Shown here one piece after another: positions 1 through 12,630 of a DNA stretch of 64,000 nt. The DNA is taken from assembly GCA_021521415.1 (NCBI GenBank), contig JAIQDT010001945.1:372001-436000 (forward strand), read 5' to 3'. The notes below the pieces were generated by a model. The model did not search any database, was not told the DNA's origin, and saw only the letters and a list, made by a program, of their open reading frames with translations. This DNA is from Bidens hawaiensis. Lineage: Eukaryota; Streptophyta; Magnoliopsida; Asterales; Asteraceae. The position numbers and the translations under genes were made by a program. Position 1 is the stretch's first letter; every line of letters starts with the position of its first letter.

Positions 1-1
1 G

Positions 2-367
2 AAGGCCTATGAGGAACGAATCAGAGAGCAAGATGAGGCGGGTGATAGCGGACAAAGTAAGTTGTTGCTTACTAAAATTGATGGATAGGAACGTTCGAAA
101 AGATAAGAGGATGTTTGTGAATGGTGGACGAGGGAAAAGTGACCATGGACGTGGCCGAGGTAGAGGACTGGTGTTGAGCGAGGAAGAGGTGGTCGGTTCC
201 AACCTAATGAAAATCATAAGGAGAAAGGTATGGGTCGAGGTAAAGCTCACATCAGATGCTATAATTGTCTTGAATATGGTCATTTTGCATATGAGTGTCC
301 CGGACCAAAATTGAAAAAAGAAGCTACTAATTTGGTTTGTGAAGATTTAGATCCAACATTATTTTGA
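2..367 (+). pseudogene. Decayed copia-type gag fragment
   Basis: This is the tail of a Ty1/copia retrotransposon gag gene, starting outside the window. The first codons read KAYEERIREQDEAG, typical of the end of the gag capsid domain, and stop at a TAG at 86-88. A Gly/Arg-rich stretch follows in another frame. From about 190 the first frame resumes and ends in a CCHC zinc knuckle, CYNCLEYGHFAYEC (257-298), which in intact elements binds RNA in virus-like particles. The frame closes at 365-367. The switches of frame and the internal stop show it is dead. No protease, integrase or reverse transcriptase follows, so the element was deleted internally or truncated. The zinc knuckle makes the family assignment firm. 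Confidence 0.75.
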
Positions 368-700
368 AAAGTAACAAGTCCATATCAAGATTAAGGAGGT
401 GAATGAAGGATTAATCTTGATAAAGGTTTAAAGTTTAAAGAGTTTTTGTTTGAGTCGGTTTAGTTTATTAATTAGGAATAAGATTGGTTATTTTTATTTA
501 TTTATTTGGTTTCCTAGTTTGAGTCTAATTAGGTTTCTTAGTGATCAAGTTAAGGTTTTAGTATAAATAAATGGCTTAGGGTTATTGTATTTATGTGGTT
601 TTCGTTCTTAATAATATTAAAAGAGTCGTGAGGAGTTCTCACAAAATATCGGTGTTGTTCGTGTTGCTCGATCCAATTAAGTCCAACATGCTCTTACCCT
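368..700 (+). repeat. Probable copia 3' LTR remnant
   Basis: Directly after the gag fragment comes a purine tract (AAGGAGG, near 395-402), as expected of a polypurine tract, followed by AT-rich sequence with TATAAATAAATGG near 560-575. It resembles an LTR joined directly to gag after loss of pol. No second LTR or target duplication was found, so the boundaries are guesses. Confidence 0.35.
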
Positions 701-1560
701 ATCAATACTATATAAGTATATATAAAGCATGTAAGTGAACTCTTAAATTTTAAGAGGTACCAAACTTATTGCTTTGAGTACAAACAATAATGCATAAAAT
801 TAAGACATTTTAGGGGCAATATTGTCTTTTAACAAGTTTGCCTTTTAGCAAGATCATGTACACCGAATTTAAGTTATTAAAAAATAATTACAAGTTTGGT
901 CATTTAATTTTAATCATATTTTGTTAATTTATTGAATAGTTACATATATACCCCTTATTTTAAACCAACTACCCCCATGAAGTTTAAGCGTTTATAACTT
1001 TTTCACACGTTAATATTTTTTAAAAAACATTATATCATAAAAAAAAGTGTATTTTATTCTGTTTAGTTTGAGTATGGTATTGCTATACTTTTCTCATTTT
1101 AGAAACTTAATGTGTTACGTGATTACCATTAGGGGCCGTCAAAACGGTTGGGCGAATTCGAACGTTTGGGTTATGGGTCGAAAAGGTAAAGGTTGGAATG
1201 GATCGATACAAAAAAGGTTAATTTGGTTTGGGTCGGGTTAGGACGGGTTCGGCTCGAAAGGGTCAAGTCAGAACAGATTTCGGGTTAAAACAGCGTCAGG
1301 CGGAACGGGATGCGGGTCAAGACGCGATCAATTTAGCTTTACGTGCACACCGACAACTATTGCGCGCCTACAGTCATTGTGTGACATGCTTACTAATACC
1401 AGTTAAGCTTCAAATGCCACATTACGAGCATACTATCGTCGGATTGCGCACGCACTGTTGTAAATTCACACACATACTGAAACGATAACACCGGTTACAC
1501 ATTCAATGTCATGTTTGCGTACATACCTTGCCGCATCGCGTAGGCACCCAGCTAGTTGTA
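701..1560. other. Intergenic, no gene recognised
   Basis: AT-rich up to about 1125. From about 1130 to 1560 the sequence is more GC-rich, with a start (GGGGCCGTCAAAACGG) resembling the ends of some plant hAT elements. No matching opposite end was found, and the short open frames look fortuitous. Confidence 0.4.
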
Positions 1561-2790
1561 ATGTAATTAAGACCTGAACGATTCAGGTCTCACGATTTTT
1601 TTTCTGATTTATGCTTACTCATAGTGAGAATTAATGATTTGTTTTGGAAAAAATATGTTTATGAAAATGGTGTTAGAAAACGATTAATTAAATTGGTGTT
1701 TGTTTTTGGTTTATTGGATTTTAATAATATCTATTGAATGTTATCGGCCGATTATAATCCCTATTCATTTTATCGTCACAGGCGGTCCCAAATAAAGAAA
1801 AGTTGCCCTCAATGGTCACACGTTAAAAGGGAATTAACGGCATTATACTTTTTTCCGAATTACAAAACTAATATTTTAGGACTTTTGATTGGAAGAAATA
1901 TACGAGTCAATTAATGTAAAACTTAGCTCGAAACGGTAATCTAAATGGCTTTATTTGTGTTAATTGTAAGTTCAAACACCCAAATTAAATCATCGTTTCA
2001 TAATTTTGGAGCACCGTTTCGAACGAAATCTTACATCAATCAACTCATATCCTCCTCTCGATCAAAAGCCATAAAACATTAGTTTTATATTCGGAAAAAA
2101 GTATAATATCGTTAAGTCCTTTTTAACGGGGGTCATTGGGGGCCAACTTTTTTAAATTTGGGACGGAAATATTATCGGCCAATACCATTCAATACGGATT
2201 ATAAAAATCCAATAAACCATTTTTTTATTAGTTTGTGTTTGTGTTTTTTATGATAAGTCACTTAGAAAAACCATCTTCTTGATGGTTTAGTTTTGGAAAA
2301 CCGTTGATTGATGTGTTGCTATCATCTTCCCTGATTGGCAAAAAACTCTACATTTCGTGGTGGTGATGTTGCAACTTTCGACGTGTTGAGTTTCATACAC
2401 ATGTTTATAAACTAAGCAGCAGAAGACTTTGTATATAAAACCATTCTTGATCAAGCAAAAATGTCCAAATACAACGAAAAAAAATAACACAACCATAATT
2501 AAGATTGATATATTTACCTTTTATGTTGCAGAAACTACACCAAATCGAAACACCACGAAATGAAAACTTGATCGTTAGATTTAGTAACTCAAACCTCAAC
2601 GATGGCACGATAGTAGGGTAGAGGTCGGCGGCTGTCTGGTGTAAGTATGTGTTTAGGGTTAAATTGTTCTCTAACAACTTGTGTGTTTAAGAGAAACCCT
2701 ATTCCCATATTTATAGTCAACTTTTTTAGTCCGGATTAAATATAAAGTTATATGTAAATAATAAATATATGGTCCGGTTATTTTACAATG
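1560..2790. repeat. Dispersed repeat A, copy 1
   Basis: This stretch reappears, clearly diverged, at about 14,690-15,720 in the same orientation. Shared blocks include TTCGTGGTGGTGATGTTGCA (near 2355 and 15,181), the AACCATCTTCTTGATGGTTT region, and GTGTTTAGGGTTAAATTGTT (near 2649 and 15,580). Copy 1 is interrupted by a foldback element at 1708-2218 that copy 2 lacks. No coding capacity is evident, so the class is unknown. Confidence 0.8.
1708..2218. mobile_element. Foldback MITE of 511 bp
   Basis: The element begins GGTTTATTGG and ends CCAATAAACC. Its two halves are inverted copies of each other for roughly 240 bp each, with a short centre near 1960. Matching blocks include TTATACTTTTTTCCGAAT near 1845 and its complement near 2095. 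It lies inside repeat A, and copy 2 of that repeat lacks it, which confirms insertion. I could not settle the target duplication because both flanks are T-rich. It has no ORF, so it is non-autonomous. Confidence 0.8.
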
Positions 2791-2830
2791 GGGAATAAAA
2801 ATGTAAAGGATGATAAGGATTTGTAGTACC

Positions 2831-3284
2831 AAAACCCCCCCTAAAAATAATAAAAAATCATAACTCAAAAATACAAAAAAAAGTATAAAAAACAAGAATG
2901 TTTTCCCCGTCCTCCACATTCTAAAAAAAAGACACAATATTAAGGAAAAAAAGATCATCGTGTCTTTTTATTTATCATTGTGTTTTTTGTTATTTTCGTC
3001 ATTGATTGTGTCTTTTTATGACATTGCGTCTTTTTTTACTTAATATTGTGTTATATTACTTAGCGGTGTGTTGTAATTTGCGATCTATTGTGTCCTTTAT
3101 CCATCATTGTTTTTTTTTGTTTGTTTTCGTCATTGTGTCTTTTAGTCTCGACATTGTGTCTTTTTCGGGGCTTTTCTTAACTCAAAAGACGGGGGGAACA
3201 TTTTAGTTTTTAAAATTTTATAAATTTTTTATTTATATTTTGAGTTATGATTTTTTTTTATTATTTATTTTTTTGAGGGTTTTT
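2831..3284. mobile_element. Foldback element family B, copy 1
   Basis: The ends are inverted copies: the left has AATCATAACTCAAAA and the right TTTTGAGTTATGATT, followed outward by an AAAACCCCCC / GAGGGTTTTT pair. The middle is a degenerate array of CATTGTGTCTTTT-like units (about 2950-3165). A second member, nearly a bare palindrome, lies at about 37,733-37,950. No coding capacity. Confidence 0.7.
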
Positions 3285-3395
3285 GCGTGGTCACAAATCA
3301 ATCTCACACTTCTTATTTTTGTCTTGTTTTGCATTTTAACTTTTCCTAATAACTATATTCTCTTATGAGGGTGGGTTGAGTTATTCTATAAGGCC

Positions 3396-4490
3396 AACAA
3401 AAATGAGAAGTGTGAGAAGTTATAGTTGATTAACATGTGTCAAGTGAGGACCAAAGGTAAAAGGGTAAAAAAGTAATAGTACATATTTTCTCTCTCCGTA
3501 TACAAGTCACATGTCAATTCCCCCATTATTTTAAAACGTCTATAACTTTTTCATGCAACATTATTTTTTTAAAAAATTTCACCATAATAACAAGCGTTTT
3601 TTATCTTTAATATGAGTATGACTTTGTTATATAAAAATTAAAAAAAAATTTACGTCATTGTGTCTTTGTGTCTTTTCGTCATTGTGTCTTTCTGTTTGTC
3701 ATTGTGTTTTTTTTTTAATTGTTTTTCAAATCATCATTGTGTTCTTTAAATGCTAATAATACGGTTGTGTAATAATAATACGTAAATATAATGATAAAAT
3801 AACAATAAATTATTAAAAATACATAAAACACAATGATGAATACATATTACACAATTACATGAAACGTAAAACACAATGATAAATGCATATAACACAATGA
3901 CCTGAAACGTAAAACATAATGGTGAATACATATAACACAATGACCTGAAATGTAAAACACAATGGAAACTACATATTACGCAATGACATGAACGTAATAC
4001 ACAATGACTAAAACACAATGATAAGTAGAAAGACAAATGATGAGTATAAAGACACAATGACGTAATCTTTGCTTTAATTGTTATCTTTAATATGAGTATC
4101 AATTGATAACACAATGACCAAAATCTATAACACAATGCATAGAAAAACTCAATTAAAATTTATAATGAACAACCAATAACACAATATAAAAAACCCACTA
4201 ATTTTTTTTATTTTTATATAACAATATGATACTCATATTAAAGATAAAAAAAAACGCTTGTTATTATGGTGAATTTTTTAAAAAAAAATAATGTTGCATG
4301 AAAAAGTTATGGACGTTTTAAAATGATAAGGGAATTTACAAGTGCCTTGCATGTGGAAAGATAGAGTCAACAAAAGTGAGTTATTACCTTTACGCCCTTC
4401 TCATCATTTTATTTTCTTAAATTAATCTCCACCATTAAAATTTAAAATAAATGGATTAGATTTCTTCTCATCCTTCTCATTTTTATTATC
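3396..4490. mobile_element. Foldback element C with CATTGTGT/ACACAATG arrays
   Basis: This is a long imperfect inverted repeat. AAAATGAGAAG near 3400 pairs with CTTCTCATTTTT near 4475. The central arms (about 3530-3640 against 4200-4320) pair over more than 100 bp, including ACTTTTTCATGCAACATTAT and its complement. Between the arms, CATTGTGTCTTT units (3655-3740) give way to ACACAATGA units (3830-4190), so even the internal array is inverted. No ORF of note. Confidence 0.75.
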
Positions 4491-5505
4491 CTTTGTATTT
4501 TAACTTTACCCATTAACATACTACCTTCATCATTATACAATAAGTCATGCTTTTTATCAATGTTTTACTTGTAAAGATTTGACTTATTTTAAGTTAATAA
4601 TATAACTTTACAATATCAAAATAAATATATATTTTTAACATAAGCCACACATAAAATAATGTGATTTTACTATCATATGATGATGATACACCTTTGTGAT
4701 CGATCGAATGAGGCCATGTTTCTTTAGTGGTGTTCTTCATCCACACATAAATTAATTATCTGGTAAACATGTTACTATTTTTATTTTTACAAATTTATTA
4801 ATATGATTAAAAAAAGTTGGATTAATTACAATTATTTTTATTTGTTTCAAAAATACTTTAAATGTTGTATATAAAGAAAATATTGTAGATTTATGATAAC
4901 TTCATATTTTTTTTCATTTTATATAATTATAGTTTTTTGACTTTATGATACATTTTTATATTAATTAATCAAAATTAAATATTATTTATTTAACCCGTGT
5001 ATCAAACGGATATATAACCTAGCATGCAATAAAGTAGATGAAAGAGGATGATAATGAACACCGTAGGATACATATACGTATTCCAAAAATATGTGGTTAA
5101 ACGTATCTTAGTTATATGTACCCAATTAAAAGTAAAGTATTACTTTTTTTCCATCTTTTTTTAGATCAGTTATTTATGTGTCAGTCTATCTACAATACAT
5201 ATATTTATCTCTCTAAGATATATATTTGTAGCCTAGTAAGGAACATATATGTAGCACTGAAACTATAGCAACGTTAATGAATATTAAAATTTTTCCAAAA
5301 ATCATTGGAATAACACTAACAGGAGGGTAACAGTTCTGACAAGTATAACAAACTGACTGAAGCTGGACAAATACAAATACCTATGCTTGCATCTCTACAA
5401 AAATAAGTAGACAAGGGTCCACTTACAACTTACAACATTCTAGCTTAACACTGCCATGTAAATTCCTTCAAAATATATATTAACATATGCTAATCAGCTA
5501 ACTAC
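4491..5505. other. AT-rich intergenic with Helitron-like 3' end
   Basis: No gene is seen. Near 4992-5024 a short stem (CCGTGTATCAAACGG) is followed by a CTAG, which resembles a Helitron 3' terminus, but the next base is C rather than the usual T and no 5' end was found. The last 200 bases should include the 3' UTR of the MOM1-like gene. Confidence 0.4.
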
Positions 5506-8500
5506 TTAGTCATCATCAGACAAACAAACAAGATCAGGAGCAGCAGATAAAGTGTGTGCAGTAATACCCTCTCCAATTAAATCAGCTATCTGCACCGCGC
5601 CATTTTCAGATGGCAACAATGATGGTTGTGGTGGTGGCGGTGGCGGGCCACCTGTGACATTCTGAGTTGGCGACACCCTCCTGTGACTTTCAGCATCAGG
5701 CGATACGGAGTGTGTAGGTCTGAATGGCTGCATATGTGGAGCCCGTGCACGGATTTCTGTGCTGGCCCGAGATCTAAGATGTGGAGCCGGAGCACGGGCT
5801 TCCACAGGTCGCAGATGTGGAGCCGGCGCACGGAATTTGCTAATAACCGGAGGCCGTATATGTAGGCCCGGTGCACGAGTTTCTAAAACCAGAGGTCGTG
5901 TATGTGGAGTTACGGTCGGTGCACGGGTCTCATTGCTAACAAGAAACCGGACATGTGGCGATTGGCCACGAGTTTCTGTGTTTATTCTTAAATTGGCAGC
6001 CGACATGTCCATTACAGTGGAACCAAGTGGTCTGTTATGGAAGGATGAAGGACCATTCATGTTCAAGCCAGGTGGCGGTCTGGTAGGGGTGGGCATTCTG
6101 GTAGTGGTGGTTGTGGTTGAATTGGTAGCCTGGCTAACTATAGATGGTAGTCTTATAGGTTGTAGTCTTGAAGAGGTCAACTGGTTGACCACCGGTGACG
6201 GTGGTCTACTTGGTGTAGTGGAGGCAGGCCTGCTCACCGTGCTATAGAAGAGAGCTGACGGCTGTTGGACTATCTGTAGTGGCAGTTGTGATCGGGATTG
6301 TAACTGCTGTAGTGGTGGTTGTGGTTGTGGTTGCTCTGGTAGCGGTTGTGGTTGCTGTAGTAGCGGTTGTGCTTGCTGTGGTAGCGGTTGTGATTGCTGT
6401 AGTGGCAGCGGCGGCGACGGCGACTGGTGATTTCCTAAAGATTGGCCAGCTGAAGACGAAGAAGCACCCTGGTAATGCATCATAGAAGATGTACCAGAAA
6501 ACCGGCGCAGTAATGTTTCAGCCTGAGAAGCTGCAAATAATAAAAATCAAATTCCGTTAAAATCAATTTAACTTATATTATTTAATATAATAAAAATACC
6601 TTGTATTCCTGGATGGCCAGGAGTAAGATCTTGACACTTGGACTTGAAAGCCTCGGCCAGGATCTTATTCATGTTTACCCGTTTAATATTTGTTTCAAGC
6701 TCCATGTTTTTTAACTTGTAATCTGAATCTGTGCGTTGTTGTTTAGCTTCATACTTTAGGCGTATTTGAGCCACAACTTCTGCTATTTCCTTCTCACACT
6801 CAGAATTCAGCTTTTGTTCCTGCACGATAAAGAATCGAAAGTTAATCAATATGAACTGACTCAACTTATGAGATAAATAATGACTGACCACTTCCTGATA
6901 TGACTTGGATATAGTCTCTCTGATGAAGTATAACCGATCTACTTCAGCTTGAAGTGGGTCGGTTTGATTTGTTATTTGTGGGTTAAGTCGGTTAGCTAGG
7001 TTATCAAACATGTTGAATGTGTTAGCCAACAGTGTGGGTGCCACAGATGTAGCCACCAAACTAGGCTGCTGTTCTGTCTCAGTAGCCGAAACAGAAACAA
7101 GATTTTCTTCCATATTTTCACCAGATTGTGTCACGGTTAGGTTTGGCTCTTCACAAACAGGTTCAAGTAAAGGCCCCGTGTGTTGAGCCGTATCAGACGG
7201 ATTTTCAGCAACCGTTAGATCCGGTTCATCATCCATAATCGTCTGATCAACTTGACCAGCACCTGACAGTTGCATATCAGGTTCAACATCTGAAATGATC
7301 TGATCATGTTGAACCGTGTCAGACGGGTTCTCAGCAACCGTTACATCCAGTTCATTATCTAGAATGATCTGATCAACTTTATCGGCACTTGACGGTTGCA
7401 GATTAATGGTGTTAACTTCTTTATCTTGAACCACACTGATTGGAGAAAGCATATCAGGTTCAACTTCCGGAATGATCTGATCATGTTGATTAGCTATATT
7501 AATTTCTTCATCTTGAACTCCAGTGTCCGGAATTTGTTCAACTTGAAGGGGGTCATTTTGGATTTCCTGAAAAGACCAACAAAAACCTATTAAATATAGT
7601 TATGATGCAAATAATGAATAAAACAAAAGGTTCTGATAACCTACATGTTCTGAAGCTGGAGAAAAAACATGATTATTACTACTCGAACCACAAGAAGCAC
7701 TATAGTCTTCATTGTCAGCTGGTGTTGCCATCTCAGCAGGTTTAACGCACGGTAGCACATCGCGTGGGCTGCTTTCATTAATGTTGTCACCAACATCTGG
7801 TGTGTCAGGTAAAATCTCACCCTCTTCAGCGTCCTCATTGTCACATGCGCCAGCTGGTGTTTCCATCTCAGAATATTCAACTTCTGGTGCCACATCATGA
7901 ACAGCTGGCGTTTCCATTTCAGCAGATTCAACTTCTGGTGGCACATCATCAACAGTTTCATGACGGTCTTTGGCAGCATGAAATGCATCAATGCCTACAG
8001 TGTCATCTTCATCATTTTCCTTGTTAAAAGTTCCAACCGGCAATTCAACGTCACCAGAAACATGTGGCACCATGTCATTCTCACCAGTCTCATTGGGGTC
8101 ATTTTCATCATGGCCTTTATCATTTTCTTTATGGTCATTTCCGGCTGGCATTTCCACATCACCAGAGCTGACATGTGGTGCCATGTCATTCGCGCCAGTC
8201 TCTTTATGATCATCTTCATCAGTTTCTTTGTTATAGTTACCAGCTGGCATTTCCATGCCGCCAGAGCTGACATGTGGCGCCATGTCATTCACACCAGTCT
8301 CAATATGATCATCTTCGTCATTTTCTTTGTTATAATTACCAGCTGGCATTTCCACAACACCAGTGTCAACATGTGGCGCCATATCATTCTTATCAGTCTC
8401 ATTACGACCATTTTCATCAAGGCCTGCAGTGCCATCTACATCACTTTCTTTATTATAATTTCCAACCGACGTTTCCAGGTCACCACAGTTGGCACGTGGC

Positions 8501-11500
8501 GCCACATCATTCGCACCAGTCTCACTATAATCTTCACCAGCAGATGACGCATCAGGACTGCTAAAACCCCCTTTAGAACTTCCAAGACCGAAGTCAACTT
8601 TCTGCACCACATCAATCTCCATCTCATCACCAACCTGCTGGGCTTGAACCTCACCAATCTGCTCACTTGATATTGCTGCATGAGAACCAGTAGATTCTGT
8701 AAAATTAACACCTTCACACACCGGCTCACCATCACTTTCCACTTCAACTGTGGGGGGCACCTCAGTGTTTCCAGTCTCATCATGGGAACGCTGCAAAGAA
8801 ATATCATTTAGTTCTTTATGTCGAATCTCCTTCATTCTTTCATGTTCTTCCAGCTTGTTGGCAAATTCTCTCTCTTTTATTATAAGTTTTCCAGATCTCA
8901 TCAAGAGATTGCTGTTGTAAAGCGCAATGATTATACTTTTGTCCACTTTGTAATCAGTCTCTATACTCGCCCTCTTTTCATCCCATTCTCTATTAGTCCT
9001 CTCAAACGCTTCTACAATTTCATTAGCTGGGTCAACATTTGTGACGTGTTGACTATTTTCAGTCCCAACTTTGACCCCTTCAGGTGCAGGAACTGGATCT
9101 TTTAAACCAGGAAGAGATTTTGTGCGTTCTAAGAATCTTTGCTTTGGTAGCTTCAGTTTTTCGTACACCTTTTCTGCTTCTGCTTCTTCACAGATGAAAT
9201 TTAAGTGTTTCTTTGCAAGAGCTAAGGATTCACTCCTATCAGTTTTACTTTCGCCAATTGATGAGCAGATCCAACACTATAATATGAATAGAATTATGTA
9301 AATAGATACATTAAATATTGTCAAAAAAGAATATGCAGTTTGTTAAAAGATGATACCAGTGACAACATGAAACCATGTAATAAACTTGTATTAGTTGTAT
9401 GTTCCTTGCTGAGTCGAAAATTATAATAAACAAATTCCAGAAAATTTACCACTGTGCTCTTCACGTCTTCCTGCATATAGAGTTGACCAATTCAAATTAA
9501 ATATTTTATCTTTAGGATAAAAAGATATAACATGTTTAGAATATATTGGATTGTGCTTTATCTCAACGGGTAAAATCAGAAAATGTTAAAATGGACAAAA
9601 CAGGTAAAACAAGTTGAAAGTCACTATATAGCCTTCCAAATCGTTATTATTCTAAAACTAGAATATATTGTAAAAATATATTTGTAATCAAGCATTGAAA
9701 ATATCCAATAACATACCGAAAACTTGAGTGTGTTGCAGAGCTCGGACGCAGTAAGCTTCAATTGATCAAGTACATTTGTTTCATCACTGACCTTGGACCA
9801 ATATGTATCAGCGGATGATGACTGAGATTCGTCATTTTCTGTAGCAATCCCTGAAAACCCACATATCTATATCTTAAACTACTAGTCAGTAGTCACAAAC
9901 AAATATATTTATAAAAAAGACAATATTGCCCTTTTACCGTCATTCACTCCTCCGGTTTTCAATTGAGCTGGTTCAACCGTAGGATTAATATTTAGAGTCT
10001 TTCTTCGTGTCTTCACACCACCAACATCAGCAACAGGTGGTGAATCCAAAATAAGTCTCGGGCGTTTTCTTTGACGTGGGTTCGATTCCGATACAAACTT
10101 CCAAACCGGCGACCGTCCGTCCAATAACTTTTTCCAAAATACATAAGGTGGGTCTCCATCGTGTAAATGTGTTTTTACCTCACTGTGTAACGAGGCACTT
10201 TTACCATAAATTCCACAGTTTAGAATTCGTGTGCTGATCAATTTCAATGATGTATCATTGCTTTTACATTTGTGAGAAAGTATATATAAAAACTCATTGA
10301 CAACATCCTTTAGAAAAGCATCTTCAGATGAAATGTTTAAACCAGTTTGCCTATGAAACTTGGTCAACCGGTCAAACAGGTCAGAGGCACCCCACATGAG
10401 TAAAGGATCATAATTACTCCTTAAACTAGGTGATCTGAAATCGACTGCCACATTGTTCTCTGCGAGTTTAAGAATTTTCTCTTCTAAAGTGGATGAACAG
10501 TATAATCTGAATATCATGATTTGATCCAACGGTGTGTCAATGGTTAGCTTCTGCAATGACTTTAAATCAACTGATGGATTTAACTCGCTGTCGAATATGA
10601 TAATAGCATCCACTGACGATAACTTAATACTATGATGACACGAGCGCGAGTCTATTAAGAAAATAAATCGAGTCTTATCTTTATTGAGATTGTTAGCAGC
10701 TTGCTTTTTCGATGGTGTATTTGGAACGCCATCCACATGTACATAAGAATCATCACCGAATCTTTGATGGATGAATTCAACTAATATGTGCCCGAGTGGA
10801 ACATCTAACCCAGCAATTGGAGGCTATATTGAAACAAAACTCAAGAAATGAGTTAGACAACCTTAATACCTTATTGCAGATTAAAATTAGTTAAATTACA
10901 ACTTACCTGAAAAAGGATAAGCACTCTTAGTTGGTGCTTTTGTATTTCGGGTAATATGTGGTCAAGTAACCAAAATTTGCCACTTATTTCTTTGCCAACT
11001 TTTACTATCATACTTTTGTCCTTAGCAAGTGAATCTTCAAGATTGCGATTCACGGTGTAGGGGTGGTTACAGATCTTCAGATAGAAAATAAATAAATAAA
11101 TCTAATAATGAGATAATATTAAATTGATGAAAACAAATAATGCTGGAACAAACCGCTCGGTTGGTTTTTAAAGCTATATCGAGAGCCCCAAGTTTATCAT
11201 TTTTTGAGATTGAACGAAGAGTATCATTAGTAAGTAGAGTAGCACAATACTGTTCAAGCTGCACGTTTGAAATATGAACGGGAACCCAAAATTCTACAAA
11301 TTTGGAATTATGTGTGCTTCTTGAGACATCATTGTTCTCTGCATTCTCCTTGCGACACGTGTCAAGTTCCTGTTGATTCTCTAAATCGTGTGCAATCCTG
11401 CAGGACAAGAGCAACTATGTATAACAGAATGATAAATTAAGGCTGTTATCTTGTTTAGTTTCTGCTATGAAAAGAAACTCCGATTATATGAAAGGAATTT

Positions 11501-12598
11501 CTTTATATACATAAAGGAATGATGAAAGAAATTTAGCAAACTCAAATACAATAAGATTCATGCCTAATATGGAGGCTTAAAGCATGGTTTATACTCTAAT
11601 GGCATCCATCGACAAAACAAACCTAAAAAATAAGGAACTTAATAATTTTTTAGTGAAAATAATGATATACAAACTAGGTACAAAATCACCTACTATTAAG
11701 ACGTAGGTTCTGTACAATGATGCTTAACTTAACCTAAGATCAATAATCAAATCAAGCCTAAATGCATAATACTTGACTTATCCCAGTCACTATTTGTCAA
11801 TGTAAAAATAACATCGTTACCTATTTTAGTTATGAAAATATCATCAATGCCTATTTTCATTGTGGAAATACTATTGTTGCTTCTTTCATTTACAAGGTCA
11901 AAGGTTATTGTGTATCCCCTCTTTTTAATCATAAAAAAGAATAAATTCAATTCATAGTGATAACCAATGGTATACAGAATAGCTCTATGAAATCCCAAAA
12001 GCAAGACTAAAACACTCACAAGTTACCTGAAGTAAAATGTAGTTATGTACCAAAAACAGAGTGATTATTATAAAAACAAAAAACTCACCTGTGTGGTGAT
12101 GTTTGGCACATGTGGTTATCGCTATTTGCAATATTTCCGTTAGATGGTGAAACATAGACACCATTGTTTTTCTCCACGTCACCACTTTCAATAGATTTGC
12201 CATCTAGTGATTTTGTTTGAGGACGATCGTCATGTTCTATTTCGTCTAAATCAATCACTCTTCCCCCAAACAACGCTTTATCAGGAGTTCCTTGAACTCT
12301 TATGCTACTTTGGCTTTTCGGCTCCTTATCTACATCTAACAAGCCAAAAGAGAATAAGAACTTTGATTTTATAATGATAATATATATATATATACACATA
12401 TATATAGGGTTTTGAATCAAATACGAATGAATTTTATCGTGACAAGTGTACAAATAACTAGAGTAATTATGTTAAAACAAGAGTAATTATTATTACACTA
12501 TATTATTTTTATAGCATAATTACTCTAGTTCAAAACTGTAATTACTCTAGTTATTTGTATGTTAATTTTATTTGTACCATATCCCACCCCTATATATC

Positions 12599-12630
<32 letters not shown>

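Noticed and set aside
9..314. 101-codon ORF taken as a gene
   Set aside because: The zinc knuckle is in a different frame; this frame only borrows the Gly/Arg-rich part of a dead gag.
3746..4135. 129-codon minus-strand ORF
   Set aside because: Composed of the ACACAATG array translated into Cys/His/Phe-rich repeats; the CxxC-like pattern comes from the repeat unit, not a zinc domain.
2950..4190. CATTGTGT/ACACAATG units considered as a CRISPR-like or regulatory array
   Set aside because: This is plant nuclear DNA; spacing is irregular, units are degenerate and lie inside foldback elements.
4992..5024. A complete Helitron ending here
   Set aside because: Hairpin and CTAG are present, but the next base is C and no matching 5' end was found.
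5586..8807. Several plus-strand and alternate-frame ORFs opposite the MOM1-like exons
   Set aside because: They are shadows of Pro/Gln-rich and acidic repeat coding sequence, with no independent domain or splice support.
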